Source of the DNA: Uloborus plumipes
Lineage: Eukaryota > Arthropoda > Arachnida > Araneae > Uloboridae
Length of the DNA: 64,000 nt
Assembly (NCBI GenBank): GCA_038373865.1
Contig: JAXGGA010001589.1
Span: forward strand, 62,001-126,000
Reading direction: 5' to 3'
The notes below the pieces were generated by a model. It worked only from the letters and a program-made list of their open reading frames with translations. It made no database searches and had not been told where the DNA came from. Below, piece by piece: positions 38,697 through 49,600 of this stretch. Each line of letters opens with the position of its first letter. Position 1 is the first letter of the stretch. The position numbers and the translations under genes are program-made.

Positions 38697-41600
38697 GAAC
38701 TCTGCTTTGTTTTTGGAAAATTATGCACTTAATATTCTATCTTGCAAAGCAAATGACCAAACATGGCGACTGCGTTTCATAGCAACAGAAGTCCGTTCGC
38801 TTTTGAGGTAAAAAAACGCGACACCCTCCTCCCCCCACCGTGCCTATCCTCAAACGTACTTTCATGTAGCAATGAATTGTCTGTCCATAAATTTTACTGT
38901 AAGTTTAGATCCTGATATGAGTGAGGCGAAATCTGACTTCAAAACGGAACTCGTTGAGTTCCTGCCCCCCCCCCCTACCTACACGATTCTTTAAAATTCA
39001 ACATCGTTTTTTAATTTGTTTTTCTTTTGCATAAAACTCCTCGAAAGAAAAAGATTCAAACAAGTTTTAAAAGAAAAAGGAATCAAATGAAGCGGGTAGG
39101 GGGGGGGGGAGGAGACCAAATGTAAAAGGCCTATGCCTGGGAAAAAACCATCGAGTCTATCTTTTTGTCGTTCAAGGTCATATTTTATCAGATGACGGAG
39201 TCCGCCGCACATGCGCAGACACCCTGTAAATATAAGTGACAATGCAATCAAAAGTCACACAAAAAACCTAAGAAAAGCAGAGCACAAAACAGGTTTTTAT
39301 GTTCTGACGTAATTATTCTCACAAGGAAAATTATGAAAGAGAGTCTACATAAATAAGAATAGCCCATGAAAAGAATTTTAATTTGGTAGTAACATTTTCA
39401 AATGAAATCCCTAAAGCTTTTAGTTGAAGGTCTTAAGCAGTTCAACTGATTTTTAAAAAAACAAAGCAAGTGTTCGTTGAAAATGGTTTGGATTTTGCAG
39501 TATTAATTTAGAATATGAACTGGTTATTTTAAAGCCAACATTAAACTCTTTGAATGCCTTTTTTTTTTGTGTGTGTGTGTTTACACTTGAAAGTATCATC
39601 CTAAGTTTCATTTCAGGACAGGACTATTCCACTGGGTTAAACACGTAACAATATTTAAATGATAAAAAAGCTCAATTTGTCTGAAATAACTAATATGACT
39701 CATGTAATGAGATGTTTTTCTTTTTCATCAACAAAAGTTAATTTTTTTTAAAGATTACAGATAAAAAAAATGTACACACTTTTCCATTTTGCTGGATATC
39801 TTTAAGTTCATCTTCCGTGCACAGCGGCTTTAGCGATTCATAGAGCCTGTTCAAAGTATCTCGAACTGCAGGCACAGGAAGGCGAGGCAGAGAGCGCTGA
39901 CAACTGTAAAGAGAAGGCTTGTAACCGCTCAGCAACCTCACACAGCCACACCATAACGTAGTAAGAATTGTATGATTTCTTGGTGTTTCATCTGGAAAAA
40001 AAAGACAAAAGTTGCTTTTACTGTTACCGGTATAGGAGAAATTTTTTCATAAATAAAAGAGAAATGAGTTTGACAGCTTTGTATAAATGGCATTCATAAC
40101 AAGATAACACTTTAAAAGTTAAAACTTTTAATGTACTTTTACTGAAAAGGACATGAGGGGAAATCCATAAATGATGTCACACTTTTTTTCACCAAATTTG
40201 ACCCTTTCCGCCATCTCTCCGTGTCACATGTCGCCTTACCAGTTCTCTTTTGTCACATGTCAAGCTATTTTTCATGAGCACATGGTGAAAAACTCTGGTG
40301 CCACACTTCTTATTACCCATTCTTTTCCGCTTGTCACAATTTCATGAACCCTATTACCCATTTAAAGCGTGACATCATTTGTAGATGAGCCCTAATGATA
40401 TAACTTACGAGATTTTTTTTAAATTTTTAACCTTACAAAAGGAAATCCTAAGTACTTACACATCCATCCTCTATAAGACAAAAGAAGTCTAAGTAGACCT
40501 TGTCGAAGGATCATCAATATGATGAAAGAAAAGAAGCCAACAAGGCATGACACAATTAAAGCTCGTAAAGTACGGGGAAGACCTAAAAAATAATTTTAAA
40601 AGTTAGACACTTTCAAATGTGCAGGAAGAAATCAAACATACAGATGAAGAATCAGACATAATCAAATACTAACGTCATAAAAGCATTTTTATTTGGATAA
40701 CTAAGAGATTAAACCTAAGGAATTGAAGAAATTTCAAAATAGTTTAAGCTTAAGTAGTAGACCTTCCAAATAAGATTTTAATTTAAGATGGCTTTTATTG
40801 AGAATTCATTTAGTCCAGTATAAATTCTAGATATTTTTGTAGTGTTTCCTGAATTAATGCTATATGGTGCTCTTCTATTTGCACCCAAGGCTTACTTTTC
40901 TTCTCTCAAGCAGAGAGCTTTGAAAGCAACCAAAGACCCCCCATTAACCTGTGAGAAAGCAGTAAGAAAAACTAGCAGCTTAAAGTACAACATTGTTACA
41001 AGTACATAATAATTTAAGCCTCTCCTTTGCTATAATTTTCTCACTAAAAAATTATTGTATTAAATTAAAAATTAAGCTTACGTTTAATGTCATAGTTAAT
41101 TCTAATCTTCATAATACAATGAAACTAAAGTCAGCAAATTCAATGCGGGTTATTGCTATTTAATGAATTACAGTTTTGGACCACATAAACACAAAAGTTG
41201 TTCTATACAGAACATCTACATAAAGTTTGAAGATATACTTAGGGTAATGAAAATAAATGGGAAAAAAGACTAATTCATTCATGCTCAAAATACAAGATTT
41301 ACAAACAAAATAATAAGTTAAAAGTGTAATTTATTTCAGCTGAGAAAACTTAATGGAATTCTCAATATGTTTTTAACATAACTCAATGCAAGTCTTACAT
41401 CAAAATAAAGTTATAGTTAATGCAATGATGTTTCTCTACCTTAAAATGCTTGTCAAAAAGCAGTATTTAAATACTATTAAAAGTATGGGGGAGGAAGAAT
41501 TTTATAAAATGGAAATATTTGAAGCCTTTGATTATTTAACACTATATAAAACTGCGTAATCAAGCACTGCTTATCCCTAGCTACCTTTCTTTGTAGACAA

Positions 41601-44600
41601 ATATAGTTGATTTTTCTGTCTGCAATACAAAAACATAAAATTATATTTACTAGAATCAGTATTAAAAGATTGTACTACAAGTTTACAAGATAGTGATGTG
41701 CAAAATTTCATACAAATTTTATACACAATATAATACAAGTTTTAAAGGTCACAACATTTCATATATTCTATATATATTGCAACCAATAAGTTTCTTCACA
41801 GGTAAATATAAGTAAAATTACCTTCTGGAATGTATAAGACATGGGACATATTCCACAGGAATACATTGAATGATGACGTTATACTTGGCTCTATTAACAT
41901 CAAAGCTATGCAAGTCAGAATAGTGATTCTAACATTTGACAGAGAAGCAGGCCACACTCCATTATATATTAGATTTCTGAAATGGTCAAGCATAAGACCT
42001 CATCAAAAGGTAAGCAATATATACATATCGAAAATAACTAAAAATTTATTATTTAATAATTACTCAGTACATCTAACTGAACGTTCTACAATTCAAATGA
42101 TGAAATACTTAAAATTTAGCATTTGGTTCTACAAATGATTAAAACAAATGTCGTCTTTTTTTAAAATACTTCGAGAAATGATTTTCAGAGAGTTTGCTCT
42201 TAAACCAACACAACTTCTATCCCAGGGGAAATTTTGGTCACTTTTAACAACTCATAAGAACATGTTACTTATTTCTAGAAACACAGTTGTTAATAAGGTT
42301 GTATCAAATCAATTTTTCAAAATATCCAAAATTTTGATATGTATTTATTTTTTTAATCAAGGTAACTGCAAACAAAATCTATAAATATTAAACAGATCTT
42401 TAAATAACTGTTGTTTATTTCTTTATAATCTATATCTATAAAAATGAGTGTATGTATAGGGGAAGACCGCTTATATTGGACCACTGCTTAAATTGGACCT
42501 CGGGCTTAAAATCTAGTACAGCGATCTATGCTACACTTTAACGGTAGAAATATAAAGTTTTAGGAATAAAATGAATGTGTATGAAATTTCACCAGTCTTC
42601 GAACTGCGTAGCATGAGTTACGGCATGATTTATACTGAAAACGTGTAAAATCTTATTTTGCGGACTTATACCTAGTAAGATAGTACTAAAACTTGTAAGC
42701 TGAGGTAAATTGCTGTTATAGCATGATAATCTGTGTTTAATAAGGATTACATCTATGTATTTACATGCGCGATTGTGATAATTTTTGACAGAGAAATAAG
42801 CTGAAGAATAAAAAATGGCATGTTTTCCTTTATTGGACCGAAAAAAGTTTCCTATATTGGACCGGTGGTCCAATTTAAGAATATAATTTTAAGCAAGACT
42901 TTTTATTAATTGTAACATAAAATAAGTGACTCATCTGATTTAATAACGTAGTTAAGATTATTTTAAGCCCACTTTAATACCTATTCACGATATTCATTTT
43001 TTTATCAAGCACATTTTCTAGAAGCTGCAATTCAAAAAATATATGTTGTTTTTTTTTCTTTTTCTATTAAGTTGCAGTTTCAGGTTGTTAAACGTAGTTA
43101 TTAATTTAAATAAAAATTTGTGCTGGTTTACAGAGAAAAAAAAAATATGAAATTCTTCGATTTGTTCAAAAAAATTTTTAAAAGAAACAATTTATATGCT
43201 ACTAAAATGTTCGATGTAAATGAAGCCGGTCTTTTAACTGTCAAAAAGCCCCAAAATATATTGACGTATAAAGGTAAGCACCAGTTTGGAGCAGTAATGC
43301 GTGGTGAGCCTGTTATAAGCACATTGGCTATTTGCTGCATGAGTGCAACATAATTGCTAGCCTCCCTCCCTCCCCATGCTTATTTTCAAAAGATTACGTT
43401 CCATGTATGAGCTTATCGTAAAAGGTTGGATCACAAACGATAGTTCACACAATTGATACAACATTCCATCAAGACCGTTAAGCCAAGCAATATAAAAAGA
43501 ATGTTCTGTTAATAAATAGAATAGCAATAAACTTGGAGAGCGAGAGCGGTATAATAATGCTTTATCTTTAAGCACACCATGCACGTATATAAGGTCTTTA
43601 TTCAGTCTCTATATACATATTTTAATCGAGCATGTGATGCATGGATGCAAGAACATCTAATGAGATCCATTACCCAATATCGCGTAGAAGAACTGTTTTT
43701 TTAACTCTTATGGGCAAACCACAGTCAAGGCCATGGCAAATATTATGAGTTGATTCCCAAGAACAGGAGTTTGGCCTGTTAATTGACATGTGTTTAATGG
43801 CATTGACTTGACTAGAGCAGAGTTAAAGGTAAGTAGTCCAGATAAAACTACTCAAAGTGAACAGGCTACATGTTCAGTGTAAGTTATACTGTTGTACACC
43901 ATGTTCAAAAACTAGCTACGACTTAAATTAGTACAAGCTCTGCCGAATCAGCGGATAGTTCTCCTCAAAACACGATTGTCAACTCCAACTATGATTTTGT
44001 AAAGTCCCGGCTCACATATAACCTTACCAAACAATTAGAAGGAACAAAAAGGAAGGCTATCGCAGCAATCATTCTAACGCAGTATGAAAGAAGCATAGAA
44101 CATAAAAATTCACACAAGAAGAAGCAAGAAACTGCACAAAACAACTGTTATTGCAGTATTTGCCATAGAGATAAAATGTAAAACATGATTAAGTACATGA
44201 AATGCCATCGTGAGTTTATTAACACTACCTAAGTGAGACAGAAGCAAAGGAAATTCTATTGCAATTCCTGAAAAAAAGATGTATAGTTCAAATACAAATT
44301 ATTCCATGGTTTCCTGGCACGGTCCAATTTAGGAAGCGCATGGTTCAATATAGGCGCATACATTCCTAAATTGGACTTTAACAACATTTCGTAAAATAAT
44401 TTTTAAAAAAATAATTTCCATATTTTTAGAAAATATAAGCTCCTAGGGCGGTTCCTGATTAAATTTAGCTTACAATGCCCTATTTTGTATTTTTGTTTTG
44501 CTTCACATTGAGCGACACAGGCCTCCTGTTCTTAGGGGGTCCAATATAGGCGGTCTTCCCCTATATATATACTTGTTCTCTATACAAATCCAAAGTTTGC

Positions 44601-46689
44601 GTCAGATTTCCATCAAACTTGACACAGAGGTTCCTTGATGCCCTAGAATTCTCATAGGCGGGGTCTTGAAATTTTAAAAAATCTAAAAAGCTCAAATTTA
44701 AATTTTTTGTCAAAAAATGACCCTTTTATAGGAATCTAGCCTATTTATATTGTAATCGAGATAGGCCTTTTAGCATTCAAATTGATGAAATTTAAGATTT
44801 TTAAATATCAGTATTTTCCAACAATGATTACGATTAAAGTAATGAATTTTCAATTTAAGGCTCACCTATTTTCTTTTAGCTTTGAAATAAGTAAAAAACA
44901 ATCATAATTCATGTGGACTTTATAAAAAGAACAACGGATTTGAATTTCAATTTTGCAATGCGACGACAGTTGCGTCTGTAATGGAGATAAGCCTTCAGAA
45001 CGAGAAATAGATTTATTTCTGAGTTATAATAATTTTTACTTTGTAGGTGGGAACAATTAATAGAGAAAAGTTAATATTTTAAATTTGGCGGGTGAAATTG
45101 ATGCAATTTTTTCACTTCCGTGTGCATATATTTTATGCCAGTGGACGCGGCAAGGCACAGACAACATTTATCTTTCATTTTCACCTTTTGATAAGACTAT
45201 TTTTCTGTAAACGTTTAACTTTCTGTAATATTTTAGTTTTTTTCAAAGTTTGTACCTAAGAGACAGATTGATGCAAATTATTTTATACCCATATGAATAG
45301 AACTCTTTCAAACTTTTTTTCCCTGAATGCTATGTTGTATTAATAAGCACCCGGGCAACGCCGGGTATTAAGCTAGTATTAATATAAAATAAAGGCTTAA
45401 AATGAATGTTTCTTTTAAACAACGATAAAAAAATTTCAGTTTAAAGAATATGAGATGCAAAAGTTTTCTAATTTCTATTATTAGCAACAAAAATAGTAAT
45501 GGTGCCTAGCACTGATAAAATCACAAAGAAAAATACAAAGGATCTGAATTGAAAACCATTTTCAACTGCTTCAAATCCTCCAGGGAACATATACTTTTTT
45601 TTTTTTTTTGGTCAATTCTTTTCCTAAGTAAATATGACCAAACTACCTATAGTTCTCTTCTGGTTAATTAAGACTTTGACAATGTTTACCTTTTTAGGGG
45701 AGTTCAGTAAAAAAGAAATGCGGCATTGGCAGATTTGAGTTAGAGTTCTGAAGTAACACTGCTATTACGTATAACAGCAACCCAGCTAAATTCACAGTGC
45801 ATTACTTTTCTCTATTACCTGAAAAAAACTAAACATTGCCAATGTTGGAGGTCAATTAATAAGAGGAGCACTATACATACATTTCAGAGCTTGTTCAAAT
45901 AATGACAGAGCAGGAAATAAAAATTTTGGATCTTCAACAGTATTGCACTAAAATTAATTATATGAAAAGAGAAGTTTTGGAACATAATTGACAAGAATGA
46001 CATTCCCATTTTTGAAGAGTAATCATAGGTAAGCTCATAAAGTAAAATGCCGTTCAACATTTGTCTGAATTATAGTTTTTGACAACTACAGAGCTCCTTT
46101 TAAGATGAATACATGGACATTTGCTTACGAGCCAGAACATCATTATCCATTCTAATTACAAATCAATGGCAAATGAAACGCAATTACAAAAAGGAAGCTG
46201 ACTCTGAGATTTATATTTTATACTTTATAGATTTTGTATGCATTACTCGGAGAAATCCTTCTTCTTTTACTTAAAAATATTAACAATAATTTTTGTCTGT
46301 TAAAGTACATTGTCTAACTGCAATTTCACGTTGAAAACAGGTACCTGCCTTCTGATTATTAGTATTCTAAAATGTGCTCTTGGGTACAAAAAAGTTGAGG
46401 ATCCTTGATATAGTTAATAATTGATACAATAAATAGAAATTCTTTTTTTTTTTTAATTTACATAGTTGATTTTCCAAGATTTTCAGTCAATACTGTACAT
46501 ATTTTCAGCTAGAAATCATTCAGTAGTAATAACTTTTTTCCCCAATAACATTTCTTACCTGACTTTGTAGTATCGTTTAGTTGCTGTACTTCGAAAGGAA
46601 CCAAAAACATCTTTCCATGTTTGTGTAGAGGCTAATTCTTCTACAGTGTTTACACGTGGTTCTGCAACAGCAATTCGTGCTTCTGCCAT
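20938..46689 (-). CDS. CPT1: Carnitine O-palmitoyltransferase 1 (whole spliced gene, 17 coding exons)
   Basis: The enzyme transfers long-chain acyl groups from CoA to carnitine at the mitochondrial outer membrane, the committed step for fatty-acid import and beta-oxidation. Coding exons on the minus strand are 46689-46559, 41976-41822, 40582-40460, 39991-39780, 38153-38068, 37441-37337, 36754-36623, 35368-35320, 33780-33651, 33097-32958, 31389-31190, 29574-29421, 28225-28154, 26126-25966, 25137-24981, 23077-22961 and 21129-20938. All introns are GT-AG, phases close without a break, and the sum is 2316 nt (771 aa plus TAA). Two membrane segments (about residues 58-73 and 101-121) precede the acyltransferase domain. 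Visible motifs are catalytic His469 (CEHTVADAP), GKGVIKK (555-561), [10 protein letters not shown] (600-609), STSQTP (685-690), GGGFGP (712-717) and GYGVSY (722-727). Glu590 and Met593, linked to malonyl-CoA sensitivity in vertebrate CPT1A, are kept. The start is chosen for its MAEA N-terminus, typical of the family. Oddities: Arg at position 5 where vertebrates have His, and Val471 where CPT1 usually has Trp. Confidence 0.97.
21224..21310. repeat. Stowaway-like terminus (TACTCCCTCCGTTC)
   Basis: In CPT1 intron 16 the sequence begins TACTCCCTCCGTTCTATATT, the classic Stowaway end. No matching inverted end was found within several hundred bases, so it is a one-ended fragment or a coincidence. 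Confidence 0.3.
22961..23077 (-). CDS. CPT1: CPT1 coding exon 16 (STS motif)
   Basis: The acceptor is AACAG and the donor AAG/GTAAGA. The exon encodes residues 670-708. [15 protein letters not shown] carries the Ser-Thr-Ser motif (685-687) that helps bind carnitine and stabilise the transition state. Confidence 0.95.
24077..24608. mobile_element. Possible TTAA element in CPT1 intron 15
   Basis: It starts TTAACTCCTTTAGACC with a nearby GGTATACC palindrome. It ends CCAACTGAAGGAG followed by TAAA, an imperfect complement of the start. The layout is like the TTAA elements at 18952 and 54974, but this one is more decayed. Confidence 0.4.
24981..25137 (-). CDS. CPT1: CPT1 coding exon 15
   Basis: The acceptor is TTTTAG and the donor TAT/GTAAGT. 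The exon encodes residues 617-669, including [20 protein letters not shown] and [14 protein letters not shown]. It matches the conserved ASEKHQ...GSGIDRHLFCLYVVSKYL block. Confidence 0.95.
25966..26126 (-). CDS. CPT1: CPT1 coding exon 14 (carnitine-binding TETVR)
   Basis: The acceptor is ATTTAG and the donor CT/GTAAGT. The exon encodes residues 564-617. It starts [18 protein letters not shown] and contains [25 protein letters not shown] binds the carnitine carboxylate. Glu590 and Met593, needed for malonyl-CoA sensitivity in vertebrates, are both present. Confidence 0.95.
28154..28225 (-). CDS. CPT1: CPT1 coding exon 13 (CoA-binding lysines)
   Basis: The acceptor is CCTTAG and the donor AAA/GTAAGT. 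The exon encodes residues 540-563 and ends in [10 protein letters not shown]. This is the conserved GKGIIKK motif, whose lysines contact the CoA phosphates in carnitine acyltransferases. Confidence 0.93.
29421..29574 (-). CDS. CPT1: CPT1 coding exon 12
   Basis: The acceptor is TCGTAG and the donor TCC/GTAAGT. The exon encodes residues 488-539. It is a less conserved stretch that includes the [18 protein letters not shown] segment, equivalent to TRLQWDIPGECQEVIETS of vertebrate CPT1A. Confidence 0.9.
30560..31165. repeat. Inverted-ended repeat in CPT1 intron 11
   Basis: The left end has CTGCATAGGCAAATTTATGG. The right end, complemented, has TGCATAGGTGGATTTT. Both are followed by G-rich sequence. 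It ends about 25 nt from the exon 11 donor. It looks like a degraded DNA element. Confidence 0.45.
31190..31389 (-). CDS. CPT1: CPT1 coding exon 11 (catalytic histidine)
   Basis: The acceptor is TCAAAG and the donor GA/GTGAGT. The exon encodes residues 422-488. The catalytic base is His469 in [20 protein letters not shown]. The family usually reads EHSWADAP, so the Trp two residues after His is Val here. [15 protein letters not shown] upstream is also conserved. A repeat terminus lies about 25 nt beyond the donor. Confidence 0.95.
32958..33097 (-). CDS. CPT1: CPT1 coding exon 10
   Basis: The acceptor is TTTCAG and the donor TGT/GTATGA. The exon encodes residues 375-421. It contains [18 protein letters not shown] and IEKAIFCV, corresponding to the LTAGDRVPWARCR and VEKAAFFV blocks. 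Its base composition is noticeably richer in GC than the flanking introns. Confidence 0.92.
33651..33780 (-). CDS. CPT1: CPT1 coding exon 9
   Basis: The acceptor is TTTCAG and the donor TAG/GTATGT. The exon encodes residues 332-375 and opens with [15 protein letters not shown] (HIVVYHRGRYFKVWL in vertebrates). It continues into the LEEQLNWIV segment of the acyltransferase fold. Confidence 0.92.
34035..34380. repeat. Degenerate minisatellite, about 116-bp period
   Basis: Roughly three units are built of GACTC/AACTCCGACTC words in CPT1 intron 8. For example, CAGCCCAAGCAGGGTTACAA at about 34134 matches CAGTCCCAGCAGAGTTGCAA at about 34250. Confidence 0.7.
34736..34905. mobile_element. TA-flanked MITE in CPT1 intron 8
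   Basis: The ends are CCGTAAAATCCCAAAAGTAA and, complemented, CTGTAAAATCCCGAAAGTAA, with TA outside each. The total is 170 bp with C-rich interior runs. Confidence 0.7.
35320..35368 (-). CDS. CPT1: CPT1 coding exon 8 (49-nt exon)
   Basis: The acceptor is ATTTAG and the donor AAA/GTAATT. The exon encodes residues 315-331 and starts with [10 protein letters not shown], equivalent to the conserved RIPGEETD. At 49 nt it is the smallest exon. It was recognised because it closes the phase between exons 7 and 9. Confidence 0.9.
36623..36754 (-). CDS. CPT1: CPT1 coding exon 7
   Basis: The acceptor is TTTCAG and the donor AG/GTAAGT. The exon encodes residues 271-315, beginning [20 protein letters not shown]. 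It matches the RAxNAIHAILLYRRKLDREE block of animal CPT1 and ends in the [11 protein letters not shown] segment. Confidence 0.93.
37337..37441 (-). CDS. CPT1: CPT1 coding exon 6
   Basis: The acceptor is TTGCAG and the donor CG/GTAAGA. The exon encodes residues 236-271, including [17 protein letters not shown]. This corresponds to the conserved YLRGRGPLMVNSNYY region that lines the acyl-binding side of the tunnel in this family. Confidence 0.93.
38068..38153 (-). CDS. CPT1: CPT1 coding exon 5
   Basis: The acceptor is CTCTAG and the donor TG/GTAAGA. The exon encodes residues 208-236, including [15 protein letters not shown]. This is the conserved YVSDWWE block of the acyltransferase domain, whose last Trp codon is split by the intron. 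Confidence 0.93.
38581..38695. repeat. CCATGACTTT repeat followed by a 32-base A run
   Basis: In CPT1 intron 4, CCATGACTTTCCCTGACTTT and variants repeat, then a run of 32 A at 38664-38695. This looks like the end of a dispersed repeat. Confidence 0.55.
39780..39991 (-). CDS. CPT1: CPT1 coding exon 4
   Basis: The acceptor is TTCCAG and the donor AAA/GTGTGT. The exon encodes residues 137-207 and contains the family signature [16 protein letters not shown]. The donor is a non-consensus GTGTGT. It was chosen because it joins exon 5 in frame with a gap-free match to the family. Confidence 0.92.
40156..40393. mobile_element. Small inverted-repeat element in CPT1 intron 3
   Basis: The left end has ATCCATAAATGATGTCACAC. 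The right end, complemented, has ATCTACAAATGATGTCACGC. The 238-bp element fills half of the 468-bp intron. A partial relative is at 51571-51672. Confidence 0.65.
40460..40582 (-). CDS. CPT1: CPT1 coding exon 3 (second membrane segment)
   Basis: The acceptor is TTTTAG and the donor GTAAGT. The exon encodes residues 96-137. A strongly hydrophobic run at about 101-121 is the second helix, followed by LLLSYRGWM, which matches the conserved LLSYHGWM of CPT1. Confidence 0.93.
41822..41976 (-). CDS. CPT1: CPT1 coding exon 2 (first membrane segment)
   Basis: The acceptor is TTTCAG and the donor AAG/GTAATT. The exon encodes residues 44-96. It contains the family's NGVWPAS block (NGVYPAS in relatives), then a hydrophobic stretch at about 58-73 that forms the first outer-membrane helix, then the start of the short loop facing the intermembrane space. 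Confidence 0.92.
42459..44561. mobile_element. Decayed pogo/Tigger-type DNA transposon nested in the Helitron
   Basis: The terminal inverted repeats are 24 bp with one mismatch and begin GGGGAAGACCGC. TA flanks each end. Subterminal GGTCCAATATAGG-like words are repeated many times in both orientations. The interior holds a broken transposase (about 43160-43830). Confidence 0.8.
43160..43830 (+). pseudogene. pogo/Tigger-type transposase remnant
   Basis: Fragments in family order on the plus strand are [20 protein letters not shown], with KGKHQFGAV just after, then [50 protein letters not shown] and the C-terminal RTGVWPVN followed by a stop. They match the DDE catalytic core of pogo-like transposases. 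The first catalytic Asp of the DETG motif reads NEAG here, and stops and frameshifts separate the pieces. The N-terminal DNA-binding part was not found. Confidence 0.75.
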
Positions 46690-46697
46690 CTTGAACT
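46559..46697 (-). CDS. CPT1: CPT1 coding exon 1 (start codon and regulatory N-terminus)
   Basis: The ATG is at 46689-46687, preceded by 8 nt of 5' UTR after a TTTTAG acceptor, so a non-coding exon must lie upstream. The exon encodes residues 1-43 and two bases of codon 44, then a GTAAGA donor. The protein begins [10 protein letters not shown]. Glu3 of the family is present, but His5, important for malonyl-CoA inhibition in vertebrates, is Arg. The middle of the segment diverges strongly from known CPT1 N-termini. Confidence 0.9.
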
Positions 46698-49600
46698 CTA
46701 AAAATAAAATTTTTACTTATACATTAAAAAATGAAAATAATAAGAAAAATTTAAAAACTTATACAAATAACTTTGTTTCTTATTTAACTTCATAACATAC
46801 AAAAAGTAGCTAACATTTAAGTCTTGCAGTAGGTATCTATATTTTTCTCCCTTTTTTGCTTGATGTTAAATTAATCAATATCTATGAATAACCACCTTTT
46901 TCTGTGCCTCCTACTAATTCCCCTTAAACTCTTGATAGAAAGTAGATTGGGATCAAGGACATTCTTCTCGAGATAGAGAGAGAGAGAAAAAAACACCGAG
47001 AACAGAAAATTACACTATTTTATTCATCTGCAAAAATTTTAACCCTCTGGCAGTTGGATAATAACAGTTTCATGTTAAATGGACGAGATCTCGTCAAGAA
47101 CTGCAAGATGGTTAAAAGTCGGCATATTATTAAAATAGAAACTGCAATCAAACTTTTCCAGTATGAAATTTGAAAAAAAGAATTACATCAATCTGGGAGG
47201 GAGGAGACTGTTGAAATTTCAGATTTTGTTTCCCACTTCATTTAGCACAATTCCTAAAACAAATTTCAGTCCCTTCCAATAAAATACCCTAGGTACGCCA
47301 CTGGCTGTCATCATAAAATTGATACTTACGAATTAACTCCACAGCAGCTATACATTTGACAATTTTTAACTAGAAAGATGCCACATAAAAATTTTTCTAC
47401 ACCATCTTCTTAATTTTTCATAACTTAAAAAAATGCAGAAATGTGAGTCAAAAGCATTCTCAATAGGGATAAAAACATTCTCTAACAATTAAAAGAGGAG
47501 AACAATGAAGAATCTTCTTTTGAAGCATCTGGGTGCTGTAACGAGCTATTCTGTTCCTTATTTAATTACAATAACAGCTTTTTGCTTCTAGAAAGCTCAC
47601 TTAAAACAGCATTTTTTTTAATGCAACACTCATGCATATTCCTCAAAGTGTAACACTTACATACTTTTTTTTACTTTCAAGTTAATCATTCACACATGCA
47701 AAATGTATAATGTCATATTATTACTTAACTAGTTTTTAAGAGCATATTCTCGATTATAATTTCTCCTACAAACTATTCTGAGAAATAATATCAATGCACA
47801 AAAGAAGTATTCTCATTGTACAACAAATATTGGTGTTTTCTTTACTATTGTAAGAAAATCGCGTCAGACAATACTGGTTATTAGCAGCTTTGCCAATGTT
47901 TGTAAGTGCATTTTCCAAATTTTAGTATTTTTTAAAAATTGAATTCTAAAATAAAGGAAAAAATAAATGCTTTTGTGCAGAAAAGTGCTTTATGCGGTTT
48001 ACTGCAAATTTGAACCTGTCTATTAATGTTGAACCACTCACACTTCTGCAATAAGCTGAAAAAATGTATTTAAAAAATTCAAATTTTATACAGTTTGCAG
48101 GAGGGTGGGAGAAAGATTTTGAGCATTGAAAAAATAAAAAATATCTATTTATTAAATTTTAGTTTTCACTGTGTTCAAGTTCAAAATTGAGTTTTTAGCA
48201 AAATTCCAAATTATACATGTATTTTGCATAACAAAACACAATTTAAATTATTTTTAATATTGTAAAATATACTAACTAACTTATGACACTAAAGGCCTAT
48301 GAATATGAATATTAATTAATACTGCATATATGCATAATTTCTAACATTTGCATTTCTTAAATTTTGACATCCTGAAATTTGAGGCCCCTAACAACATCCA
48401 CCCAGGGTGAGGCTCAGGTCACCAAACCCAGGAATATTACATAATACACATTGATAACATAACATTTGTGTATCTGGTGATTTAATACTAAAAATACAAA
48501 CTATGAAACAAATGTATGATAGAATATACATTGGGAGTTCAGTGGAAAAAATGAAGCCTTGGTTTTCTGACACTTCAAAAGACAATCTTTCTCAGATCCT
48601 AATTTAGAAATTTTAGAGAAGAAGGCCAAAGATATTGCACACCCTCATGAGCAGTACGATCAAAGAAAATGCTGCAAAACTGTACACCTTTTTTAAACTT
48701 TGCATGTAAGCACAGTGGATGTCAACTGCCAACTACCTACACAAAATTCTTGACAGTAATATATGTATGGGTGTATTTATATTAAAGGTCAGATGGTAAT
48801 TTACTAACAACATAGGTCATTATTTTAAATGTCATAATTTACAAACATTTGAAACTATATTTTAAACTCTCATTGTCAGGGAAACTAAAATGTGACAACA
48901 AAGGGCTGGATTTCGTAAGTCTAGTCGTAAATCATGCTAATACGCAAAATGCATTAATAAAAATGCAATTATTGTAATGATAAAGGGCTCATATTTAAGC
49001 CTGATTTTAGGAGTCTGGTACACTCAATTTTTGCTTCAGAAGCCTTAAATTTTGCTACATACAATTTGAAAGACAAAAGATACAAAGACTTCTTTTTCAA
49101 TTCAAAAACTAGAAATCTTTCCTCACAAAATAAATATGCAGAAAATTTGGAGCTTTTTCAACTTTTTCAGAAAATAATGCTGATGAAATGAAACTTCTTA
49201 TATGTTATAAAATTTTGCAAAAAAAGATCATTATGTTCTAAAACATATTGATATTTTGAACAATAAAAATGATGTATGTAAGCACTGAATTAAATTATTG
49301 CACTTGATTAACTGGGACATACTAATCATTTGCAAGCTTATTATACAGAGGTGTACACAAGGGGAGGGGGGTTTCATGCATAGGGCAGACTGCAAGTTTT
49401 TTTTTTCGGCAGTGGGTGGTGATATTACAGGGTTTTTTTTTTTTTTTAATCTTATTTTGGGGATGCTCACGAGTATTTGAAGGGGTATGTTGTCAAAGAG
49501 GGAGATGTACCACTCCCTTGTGTTATGGGTTTTTTAACAAGGGCAGATACAAGGGAGGGCCGTTCGGGGAAATCACCCCTCCCTTGAGGGACTCTTCTCC

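Larger units (their letters stand above)
42429..45376. mobile_element. Helitron in CPT1 coding intron 1, interrupted by a pogo-type element
   Basis: The 5' end is TCTATATCTATAAAAATGAG, preceded by A. The 3' end is a hairpin (CCCGGGCAACGCCGGG), TATTAAG and CTAG, followed by T. About 845 bp belong to the Helitron itself once the 42459-44561 insertion is removed. No Rep-helicase is visible. Confidence 0.8.
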
